11,849 bases of DNA from Candidatus Saccharimonadia bacterium (GTDB lineage: Bacteria > Patescibacteriota > Saccharimonadia > Saccharimonadales > Saccharimonadaceae): assembly GCA_023262335.1 (NCBI GenBank), contig JALRBE010000033.1:1-11849 (forward strand), in the 5' to 3' direction. Made by a program: the position numbers and the translations under genes. The stretch's first letter is position 1. Each line of letters starts with the position of its first letter. A model generated the notes under the pieces. The model did no database searches and was not told the DNA's origin. It was given only the letters and a program-made list of their open reading frames with translations. Below are positions 1 through 5,052 of this stretch, one piece after another.

Positions 1-26
1 CCGTGGCTAACGCTGCGGGTTTTTTT
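1..26 (+). terminator. Probable terminator remnant of an upstream gene
   Basis: The window opens with a GC-rich stretch that can fold back (CCGTGGC against GCTGCGG, with two G-T wobbles and a TAAC loop), followed by seven T residues at 20-26. This is the layout of an intrinsic terminator for a plus-strand gene to the left. The 5' side of the stem may extend beyond the window, so the stem strength cannot be judged. Confidence 0.4.
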
Positions 27-56
27 GTTGCCTATGATTGTCGCCTTTAGCGGGTG

Positions 57-62
57 TATAAT
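57..62 (+). promoter_or_regulatory. -10 box (TATAAT) for the microprotein gene
   Basis: A perfect TATAAT lies in the context GGTGTATAATGG. No good -35 hexamer sits 16-18 bases upstream; TTGTCG at 38-43 is only 13 bases away. Transcription would start near 69, giving a leader of about 85 bases before the microprotein start codon at 153 and a whole transcript of about 180 bases ending at the terminator at 226-251. Confidence 0.5.
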
Positions 63-152
63 GGTAGCAGCAATTAACGGAGATCCAATTGTCATCATGA
101 AAAGCTAGCATTCATCAACGAACACAATAATTTTAGTTGGAGGATGCTTTGC

Positions 153-215
153 ATGGCAAAAGGTCAAAACAAGCGCAAGGAAGTCAAGAAAAAGAAAAAA
201 GACGCCAGCGCATAG
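153..215 (+). CDS. Lysine-rich 20-residue microprotein
   Basis: The reading frame ATG...TAG encodes MAKGQNKRKEVKKKKKDASA. Ten of its 20 residues are Lys or Arg. A strong ribosome-binding site (TTGGAGG at 137-143) lies about nine bases before the ATG, and an intrinsic terminator begins 10 bases after the stop, so the unit looks like a complete monocistronic gene in spite of its size. I recall similar MAKGQ-type basic peptides in CPR bacteria and some Proteobacteria, all without known function; this is memory and not a search. The charge suggests contact with nucleic acid, for example ribosomal RNA, but nothing in the sequence proves it. It is too short for most gene finders. The next gene is convergent on the minus strand and shares the terminator. 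Confidence 0.72.
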   Translation: MAKGQNKRKEVKKKKKDASA

Positions 216-225
216 ATAATAAAAC

Positions 226-251
226 GCCCCGGTTGATGCCGGGGCTTTTTT
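226..251 (+). terminator. Rho-independent terminator shared by convergent genes
   Basis: Perfect 7-bp stem GCCCCGG / CCGGGGC with loop TTGATG, followed by six T residues. On the other strand the stem is followed by GTTTTATTAT, so the same hairpin can also stop transcription of the lipoprotein gene whose stop codon is at 250-252. Confidence 0.85.
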
Positions 252-909
252 AGTGGGCGTCGCAGACGAACGTGCCGTTTTGCGCTCCCATGTAGTACTG
301 CAGGTACCGTTCTTCGACCGTGTTGTGTGCTTTGGCCGGACGAGCCTGTTCGAGCGCGAGATACGTTTGCCGCGGATGGTATACCAGCGGGTCGCCACCG
401 ATGCCTCCGTTTTGGTGTAGGAACCGGACGAACGCGCCGGAATAGCAGTCGGCTTGGATCATGAGCGGATCGGCTGCTTGCATGCCGGGCGGCGCGACGG
501 GCGTGCCGTCGTATTCCAGCTGGACGTATTCGCCGAGTCCGATGCCAAGGACGGTACTCAGTCCTATGATACCGTCGCCGGCGAGCGCGTCGCTGGCTAG
601 CTGTTCGCCAACGTACACCGTGTTGTCGGCCGGGCAGTACGACACGTCCGTGTCATACAGCGTGCCGCAGGTCGCGCGTACCTGCATGTTCTGTGGTATC
701 AGGAACCACTTGCCTACTGGTTGCAGATTCGGAAATTCGCTAACGACGTATTGATCGGCGGCGTCGGAAACGGCCGCAAACAGCGCGTTCGACGGCGAGT
801 TCGGTTGATCTTGCTGCGGCGTGGTCGCGGACGACGTGACGCCGCAGGCGGTTGCTATCGCCACGACCAACGCGACGATAATGAGGATGAGAACCTGCTT
901 TTTGCGCAT
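250..909 (-). CDS. Lipoprotein, inactive YpfJ-type neutral zinc metallopeptidase homolog
   Basis: 219 residues from the ATG at 909, chosen because GGGGAG precedes it and because it opens with a signal peptide: basic MRKK, a hydrophobic run at 5-19 and a lipobox-like ATAC ending at Cys22. The frame stays open further upstream, but that part is not protein-like. After a Ser/Gln/Pro linker, residues 45-165 keep the landmarks of the neutral zinc metallopeptidase family (Pfam Zn_peptidase, E. coli YpfJ): a CG...YCPAD pair (Cys81, Cys92), and QADCYSG at 152-158. Where active members have AHEVGHHVQ, this protein reads GIGLGEYVQ (122-130), so both His and the catalytic Glu are absent; the Glu of ELQADC is Met150. 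I therefore infer a non-catalytic, membrane-anchored extracellular protein with a conserved disulfide-like Cys pattern. The family assignment is from remembered motifs. It is divergent from the gene at 1059. Confidence 0.7.
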   Translation of the reverse strand: MRKKQVLILIIVALVVAIATACGVTSSATTPQQDQPNSPSNALFAAVSDAADQYVVSEFPNLQPVGKWFLIPQNMQVRATCGTLYDTDVSYCPADNTVYVGEQLASDALAGDGIIGLSTVLGIGLGEYVQLEYDGTPVAPPGMQAADPLMIQADCYSGAFVRFLHQNGGIGGDPLVYHPRQTYLALEQARPAKAHNTVEERYLQYYMGAQNGTFVCDAH

Positions 910-946
910 GAGACTCCCCTTCTGGTCGGTAGTGACGATTCTGGCT

Positions 947-975
947 ATCATACGTAGCCGGAGGCCGTTCGGCAA
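947..975 (-). promoter_or_regulatory. Promoter of the lipoprotein gene
   Basis: On the minus strand TTGCCG (970-975) and TATGAT (947-952) are separated by 17 bases. Transcription would start near 940, about 30 bases before the ATG at 909, leaving room for the GGGGAG ribosome-binding site. It lies back to back with the promoter candidate of the plus-strand gene. Confidence 0.55.
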
Positions 976-986
976 GCATGTGCGCC

Positions 987-1012
987 TTGACCGGTGACAG
1001 GTGTAGTATACT
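987..1012 (+). promoter_or_regulatory. Promoter candidate of the 197-residue orphan
   Basis: TTGACC at 987-992 and TATACT at 1007-1012. Both boxes are good but the spacer is only 14 bases, shorter than the usual 16-18, so the -10 box may work alone. TSS near 1019, about 40 bases before the ATG at 1059. Confidence 0.45.
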
Positions 1013-1058
1013 GGAGGAGTCCGGTTACGATTGGAGTACCTACCCAAAGGAAGGTGCG

Positions 1059-1652
1059 ATGGAGGAAACTCTGGAGCTCGTGCAAGAGACCTACTATGAC
1101 ATGGTCGTCCGAACGCGGCAGCACTACGCGGTGCTGCTTGGTCGGACCTGGACTTTGGTGCTGAAGAGCGTGCGCAAGAACGTGCAGGCAAAGCAGCTAC
1201 CCAAGAACGTCAAGCGCGTTTTGAACGTCTACCGGCCGCTGTTCGCCAGCCTAGCAGAGCAAGAACGCGAATTGTTCGACCTGGAGGACCGCGGCGAAGG
1301 CCTGGTGCTTGCCCGACAACTGCGTGATTGGCACGAACAGCTTGAGCAGTCGATGCTTTTGGAGCTTGCCACCAAAGCCGGGCTGAACAAAGGCCAGCAC
1401 GATTCGTTGGCGTTCGACGCCAAGCGACGTATCGCCAAGCAGCATAATCGCCGCAAAGCGGTGCGGCTGAGTATCGACCAAGGCCAGATATTCCTGGACG
1501 ACATCGGGCGCAAGCATGCGGTGACCACGTTGGAGCACGACGATATCGATGACAACATGCGCGCACGCATGCAGGCAGAACTCGACGACGCCGTCGGCAC
1601 CGCGCAGCGCATTTTCACCTCTCATCTGCCGAAGGCATTGTCGCCTTCGTGA
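1059..1652 (+). CDS. Helical orphan protein, 197 residues
   Basis: I do not recognise the family. The ATG at 1059 (MEETLELVQ) is preferred over the frame-opening ATG at 978 because AAGGAAGG stands seven bases before it and because the -10 box of the candidate promoter lies inside the longer version. The protein has no signal peptide, no membrane segment and no Cys. It is rich in Leu, Glu, Lys and Arg throughout and looks almost wholly alpha-helical; residues 60-110 are mixed charge and could form a coiled coil, and a basic stretch around 120-145 (KRRIAKQHNRRK) could touch nucleic acid. It is a single-gene unit followed after 24 bases by an intrinsic terminator and faces the minus-strand gene at 1706-2086. 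Confidence 0.72.
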   Translation: MEETLELVQETYYDMVVRTRQHYAVLLGRTWTLVLKSVRKNVQAKQLPKNVKRVLNVYRPLFASLAEQERELFDLEDRGEGLVLARQLRDWHEQLEQSMLLELATKAGLNKGQHDSLAFDAKRRIAKQHNRRKAVRLSIDQGQIFLDDIGRKHAVTTLEHDDIDDNMRARMQAELDDAVGTAQRIFTSHLPKALSPS

Positions 1653-1676
1653 CCCCCTACCCGTTCATACGGCACG

Positions 1677-1707
1677 ATACCCGCCGGTGTGAGCGGGTAT
1701 TTTATTT
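1677..1707 (+). terminator. Intrinsic terminator of the helical orphan gene
   Basis: Perfect 8-bp stem ATACCCGC / GCGGGTAT with loop CGGTGTGA, followed by TTTATTT. The T-rich tail overlaps the stop codon (1706-1708) of the convergent minus-strand gene. On the minus strand there is no T tract, so it serves the plus-strand gene only. Confidence 0.8.
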
Positions 1708-2086
1708 ACATGTATTGGCCGGTGCCTTCGCCGTTCGCCGCCATGCCATCTTGGCTTGGGTGTTCTTGGCGCAGTTTGGCAGACAAATAGTGGCCGTCCG
1801 GGTGGACGGTTTCGCCGCCGCGCGCGAGCAGGCTCATAGGATCGGATATGTTGAACGAGCAGCTTGGGCGGTTGTCGCTGTTTGGCATGGGGCCGTCGCA
1901 GTCGTGTGCAGCGACCAGGCGGTCAAAAACCATGCGCGCCATGCGGGTCTGTTTGTCTATGGTGTGAGCGGGCTCTTTGAGCAGCGCGTCGTCGTCGAAC
2001 TCCGCCACGATGCTTTCGGCGACCGAAAGACTGGCGTTCAGCGGACACTTGGTAATGTCACATTGCTTGACTTGAGCTTGTTCCAT
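1706..2086 (-). CDS. Orphan protein with four cysteines, 126 residues
   Basis: I do not recognise this protein. The start at 2086 is nearly fixed: an in-frame TAA lies two codons upstream and the next Met is residue 49. No Shine-Dalgarno sequence precedes the ATG; instead a TATAAT ends six bases before it, so the mRNA may be leaderless. The protein has no signal peptide or membrane segment. Its four Cys come in two spaced pairs, Cys9/Cys14 (C-x4-C) and Cys63/Cys76 (C-x12-C), with His61 close to the second pair; this could be a small metal site or disulfides, but the spacing matches no zinc-finger class I can name. Residues 18-60 look helical, while the C-terminal half is rich in Gly, Pro, Asn and Asp and may be disordered. 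Confidence 0.6.
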   Translation of the reverse strand: MEQAQVKQCDITKCPLNASLSVAESIVAEFDDDALLKEPAHTIDKQTRMARMVFDRLVAAHDCDGPMPNSDNRPSCSFNISDPMSLLARGGETVHPDGHYLSAKLRQEHPSQDGMAANGEGTGQYM

Positions 2087-2092
2087 GACTTA

Positions 2093-2098
2093 ATTATA
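2093..2098 (-). promoter_or_regulatory. -10 box abutting the start codon of the four-Cys orphan
   Basis: A perfect TATAAT on the minus strand is followed by only six bases (TAAGTC) and then the ATG at 2086-2084. A transcript from it would begin at or one base before the A of the ATG. The best -35 match, ATGGCA at 2117-2122, is 18 bases away with 4 of 6 positions matching. Confidence 0.5.
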
Positions 2099-2206
2099 GC
2101 TTTATGCGCCGATTTTTGCCATGGGCATGAAAAACGGTCTCGTTTGAAAAAGATTCCTATGGTTCTTGTTCCCTGCTCCACTTGGCTCACGCTCGTGAAT
2201 AGAATA

Positions 2207-2215
2207 ATTATAACA
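2207..2215 (-). promoter_or_regulatory. Second minus-strand promoter, extended -10
   Basis: TGT-TATAAT on the minus strand is a perfect extended -10 element. Transcription would start near 2200 and run towards the four-Cys orphan with a leader of about 114 bases, which still has no Shine-Dalgarno sequence before the ATG. It sits directly beside the -35 box of the divergent plus-strand promoter at 2218-2246. Confidence 0.45.
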
Positions 2216-2217
2216 TA

Positions 2218-2246
2218 TTTACAAATTAAATGCAAAGTAGTATACT
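2218..2246 (+). promoter_or_regulatory. Promoter of the 179-residue orphan
   Basis: TTTACA (2218-2223) and TATACT (2241-2246) are separated by exactly 17 bases. This is a near-consensus vegetative promoter in an AT-rich gap. TSS near 2253, giving a leader of about 33 bases that carries the GAAGGAG ribosome-binding site of the gene at 2286. Confidence 0.75.
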
Positions 2247-2285
2247 TACGGCCATAGAGTGAATCGCACCTTCGAAGGAGTAGAC

Positions 2286-2825
2286 ATGCCCAATCAGGAG
2301 TCACGCGACACCATGGCGCGCAAGATGACGGCGCAGTTCATGAGCCGTATCAAAGGCATCAGTATCAATCTGTACGCCGAGCGCGAGGACGTGCTCTGCC
2401 GGCACATCCACGGCGTGTTCGACAGCGACCCGGCGTTCGCCGCGATCGTCGCCGTTCCGGCAGACATGCCCAGCGTGCGGCCGACGGCCTACATGGTGTA
2501 CCGCGAGGCGCGTTTTGTGCTGGATAGCGACTACCTGGACGACGCCGCGCTAGCCGAGACATGGCGTAAGCTGTATGCGGCCATGCCCATGGATTCCAAC
2601 CGGCAACGGCTGCTGGCGCTCGACACGCTGAACGCCACTGCGCGCCAGCGGATCACCGAGTGCAAGCACATGATCATGGACGCGGTGCCGGAGTTCTTTG
2701 GCAAGCTGGCGCTCGACAAGTACGAGGACGCCGGGCGGTTCGCCGACGAGATCTGCTTGAGCGCCGAGCGAACAGCCGCGGAGATCATCAAGTCGTACTC
2801 GTACCTGGCCCAGCATGCAAGCTGA
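2286..2825 (+). CDS. Helical orphan protein, 179 residues
   Basis: I do not recognise the family. The ATG at 2286 (MPNQESRD) is chosen over the in-frame GTG at 2259 because GAAGGAG lies five bases before it. The protein is soluble, has no signal peptide or membrane segment, and looks alpha-helical with mixed charge. Three Cys (in LCRH, ECKH and EICL contexts) are scattered, two of them beside basic or His residues, without a metal-site pattern. The C-terminal half, with many Ala, Glu and Leu residues, could be a helical bundle. It has its own near-consensus promoter and its own terminator, so it is transcribed alone; the neighbours give no hint of function. Confidence 0.72.
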   Translation: MPNQESRDTMARKMTAQFMSRIKGISINLYAEREDVLCRHIHGVFDSDPAFAAIVAVPADMPSVRPTAYMVYREARFVLDSDYLDDAALAETWRKLYAAMPMDSNRQRLLALDTLNATARQRITECKHMIMDAVPEFFGKLALDKYEDAGRFADEICLSAERTAAEIIKSYSYLAQHAS

Positions 2826-2831
2826 ACGGCC

Positions 2832-2858
2832 AAGCCCTGCCTGCGCGGCAGGGCTTTT
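2832..2858 (+). terminator. Intrinsic terminator of the 179-residue orphan
   Basis: Perfect 10-bp stem AAGCCCTGCC / GGCAGGGCTT with loop TGCGC, ending in TTTT and then CATTT. It lies seven bases after the stop codon and directly before the promoter of the next gene. Confidence 0.85.
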
Positions 2859-2866
2859 CATTTGGC

Positions 2867-2875
2867 TGGTATACT
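2867..2875 (+). promoter_or_regulatory. Extended -10 promoter of the wHTH-Nudix gene
   Basis: TGG-TATACT is an extended -10 element. No -35 box is visible, as that position lies inside the preceding terminator stem. Only six bases (AATGGC) separate the box from the ATG at 2882, so the mRNA is probably leaderless. Confidence 0.6.
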
Positions 2876-2881
2876 AATGGC

Positions 2882-3550
2882 ATGCTTGACCATCATATTC
2901 AGCGGCAAATCGTATACGACCTGGCCTTCAGCGAAGGCTTGCGGTTCAGCGAGCTGAAGCCGGACGCGCTTGAAAACAAGGCGTTTGACTACCATTTGAA
3001 AAAGGTCATTGCGGCGGGCTACGTGCGCAAGCACGAGGACGGCACGTACGGCCTGACGGCCGAAGGCAAGCGCGTTGGCAAAGGCGCGCTCAAAAAGCAG
3101 AGCCGGCTGATCGACCGTGCATACTCTACCCTGCTGCTTGCGATCCGCAGGCCCGAAGACGGCGCGTGGCTGCTGATTCGGCGCAAAGCGCAGCCACTCA
3201 TCGGCTTAACGGGATTTATGAACGCCTCGCCCGTGGCGAACCAAGAGATCACGCAAACAGCCGCGGAGGTATGCCGGGAGCAAACGGGACTTACCGGCAC
3301 GTTCGTACCGCATGGGCACGGATTCTTTCGGATTTACCGCGACGGAGCGCTCGAAAGCTTCATTCATTTCACGCTCCTGACGTGCAGCGATATTCAGGGA
3401 GCGTTGCACCAAAACAGTGAACTAGCGGAATGCTACTGGGATACGGATCCCGAGTGGCAGGCACCGGAAATGCTACCGAACATGCGAACACTTTTTGAAA
3501 TGTCTCAAGCTCCTTCGGGGCGTTTTGTTGAGAAAACGTTTGATATTTGA
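2882..3550 (+). CDS. Winged-helix protein with degenerate Nudix domain
   Basis: 222 residues from the ATG at 2882. The frame is open back to 2660, but that part overlaps the previous gene and its terminator. Residues 5-70 read as a winged helix: helices around 6-14 and 21-27, a recognition-helix candidate at 33-45 (AFDYHLKKVIAAG) and a wing with DGTYGLTAEGKR, as in ArsR/PadR-like regulators. Residues 80-222 fit a Nudix fold: an opening strand STLLLAIRR, the run around 110-138 in the place of the Nudix box, and a C-terminal strand-helix part. The box reads QEITQTAAEVCREQTGL (121-137) where an active enzyme needs G-x5-E-x7-RE-U-xEE-x-G-U; the RE pair is EV and the EE pair EQ. I infer a ligand-sensing regulator instead of a hydrolase. 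NrtR regulators combine the same domains in the opposite order. Confidence 0.7.
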   Translation: MLDHHIQRQIVYDLAFSEGLRFSELKPDALENKAFDYHLKKVIAAGYVRKHEDGTYGLTAEGKRVGKGALKKQSRLIDRAYSTLLLAIRRPEDGAWLLIRRKAQPLIGLTGFMNASPVANQEITQTAAEVCREQTGLTGTFVPHGHGFFRIYRDGALESFIHFTLLTCSDIQGALHQNSELAECYWDTDPEWQAPEMLPNMRTLFEMSQAPSGRFVEKTFDI

Positions 3551-3632
3551 CCTGACGCTTGTTGCTGATACTCATTGCCTTTGCTCCTTGCTAACCTTAT
3601 GTACTTAGTATGGCTTTTAAGAGCAATACGCG

Positions 3633-3652
3633 CAGTGAAAACTTTTTCACTG
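3633..3652. repeat. 20-bp palindrome, copy 1
   Basis: CAGTGAAAACTTTTTCACTG forms perfect 9-bp arms around CT. A close relative (16 of 20 positions identical) stands at 9479-9498. This copy lies between two convergent genes, 15 bases beyond the terminator of the VWA gene, so it is not in an obvious promoter. Confidence 0.55.
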
Positions 3653-3666
3653 GCGCGCCGCCAATG

Positions 3667-3701
3667 AAAAAGGGGCATGCCGATGGATCGGCATGCCCCT
3701 T
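3667..3701 (-). terminator. Strong terminator of the AAA+/VWA operon
   Basis: A nearly loop-less perfect inverted repeat: 15-bp arms AAGGGGCATGCCGAT / ATCGGCATGCCCCTT around GG, which folds in practice with a TGGA loop. On the minus strand it is followed by TTTTT from the A run at 3667-3671. It lies about 18 bases after the VWA gene's stop codon. Confidence 0.88.
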
Positions 3702-3718
3702 GGGGTCTTACTTTTTAC

Positions 3719-5044
3719 TCACAGCGATGCCGCCAGAGCGACATGGATGCCGATGCCGCCGGACGCGCGGGCGAGTTTGGAGAGTCCGAGGTCTTCCGAC
3801 ACGCCCACCTGCACGGCGTGCATCTTGATGCCGTCCAGAACCGATAGGTCCGGGATGTCGGCATCGCCGTCGGTGACGAACACCAGCTCCGGCTCTTTCA
3901 GCTTGCCTGACTGCAGCAGCGTGCGGACACGGCTGCTGGCAGATTTGAGCGTGGCGTCGAATACCGTTCCTGCACCTTGGTAGTGCATCGAGTTGGTGAC
4001 AATGCTCATGATCTCGCGGGCCGACGCGGCGTCGTGCGCGTGATATTCCTTGGCCCTCATGTCGACGTCGAAGAAATGCATGTAGACTTCGGCGTCGCCG
4101 TCGATGACGGCCTGAAGGCGGTTCATGACAACCCCGGCTGCCCGGCTTGCCGAAACCGCTTCGTAATGCATCATCGAACCGGTGCCGTCGACGACCATGA
4201 ACAGCAGCTGCTTTTTGTCGCGGCGGGTGTGGGGTTCGCGGACGTACGGCTGGCCCTCGACGGCACGCTGCATGCGCAGCCGCCGGGGTAAGGCGAATTC
4301 TTGCTGGCCCACTTTGCCCAGCTCGCTGAGATCACGGATGCCGCGCAGCTTGACGTCCTCCCCGTTGGGGTCGGCTGTCAGCTTGGAACGGCTCCGTTGC
4401 AGTTCGCTGAGCGTGTCGAGGTGCCGCGCGATCCGGATGACCTCGCCGAGGTCGAGTTGGCTGAGCTCAAGCTCGATGCCAAGCAACTCGGCGTCTTCGC
4501 TTTTGTTGCCGCTGCCCGGACCCACGAGGCGTTCCAGGGCGGCCTTGTCGTCGTCGCTGAGCGACTGTACGGTGTTGATTGCTTGCTGGATCATGGTGGC
4601 CATCTGGTTTGCCATGGCAAACATGTGGACCACTTGGACCCAGAGCACTTCCAGCCGCCGAAGCAGCTTGATGGCCCGGATTGCCTTGGCCGCGTGATTG
4701 TAGCCAGGGATCTCGTTCAGGTCCAAATGCTCTAGCACCGCATGGAACTGATGTTGCAGGTGGTGGTAGTCATGCTTGAACTTATGCGAGACCTTGTTGG
4801 CATCGGCTTCGGGGTGCCGCTCCATGTAGGCGTCGGTTTCGACGATGGCATGGAACTCGGCTTCCTCGATCGCTTCGGCCTCGTTGAACTCGGCCACCTG
4901 GGCGCCGCTGGTTTTGGCCAGCAGGTCCCAGACGAAATCCGATTCCAACTTGGTGAGCGTGCCGACTCCTTCGCGTTTGGCGAGCCACTCGATCGTCGCC
5001 TCGGTGGGCGGGATCAGGTTGGGCGGGTCATTGGTGTACCGCAC
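3719..5044 (-). CDS. ViaA-like VWA-domain protein, partner of the AAA+ ATPase
   Basis: 441 residues. It starts with GTG at 5044, preceded by AGGAGG that overlaps the stop codon of the ATPase gene. Residues 1-270 are helical and charged, with a His-rich stretch at 87-106. Residues 278-441 form a von Willebrand A domain with the whole MIDAS metal site: D286-G-T288-G-S290, then T360 in QGAGT, and D392 in VTDGDAD. The DxTxS form, with Thr at the second position in place of the usual Ser, is unusual but can still hold Mg. E. coli ViaA has the same layout (helical N-terminal part, C-terminal VWA, about 480 residues) and is encoded just after ravA, as here. RavA-ViaA act as a chaperone-like pair at the membrane in E. 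coli; whether this pair does so is inference. It ends in TGA at 3719. Confidence 0.85.
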   Translation of the reverse strand: MRYTNDPPNLIPPTEATIEWLAKREGVGTLTKLESDFVWDLLAKTSGAQVAEFNEAEAIEEAEFHAIVETDAYMERHPEADANKVSHKFKHDYHHLQHQFHAVLEHLDLNEIPGYNHAAKAIRAIKLLRRLEVLWVQVVHMFAMANQMATMIQQAINTVQSLSDDDKAALERLVGPGSGNKSEDAELLGIELELSQLDLGEVIRIARHLDTLSELQRSRSKLTADPNGEDVKLRGIRDLSELGKVGQQEFALPRRLRMQRAVEGQPYVREPHTRRDKKQLLFMVVDGTGSMMHYEAVSASRAAGVVMNRLQAVIDGDAEVYMHFFDVDMRAKEYHAHDAASAREIMSIVTNSMHYQGAGTVFDATLKSASSRVRTLLQSGKLKEPELVFVTDGDADIPDLSVLDGIKMHAVQVGVSEDLGLSKLARASGGIGIHVALAASL

Positions 5045-5052
5045 GATTCCTC

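Noticed and set aside
50..75. tRNA-Gly-like beginning (GCGGGTG..ATAATGGTAGC)
   Set aside because: No matching 3' acceptor strand (CACCCGC) or T-loop (GTTCRANTC) follows within 60-80 bases; the resemblance comes from a promoter -10 box.
61..108. 15-codon frame ATG GTA GCA ... TAG before the microprotein
   Set aside because: Its ATG lies inside the TATAAT box, so it would not be transcribed from that promoter, and no ribosome-binding site is present.
1649..2257. 202-residue plus-strand frame
   Set aside because: It is antisense to the four-Cys orphan, crosses a terminator at its start and has no ribosome-binding site; its composition is that of a shadow frame.
2038..2304. 88-residue minus-strand frame in the AT-rich gap
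   Set aside because: It runs across two promoters and into two real genes in other frames, without a ribosome-binding site.
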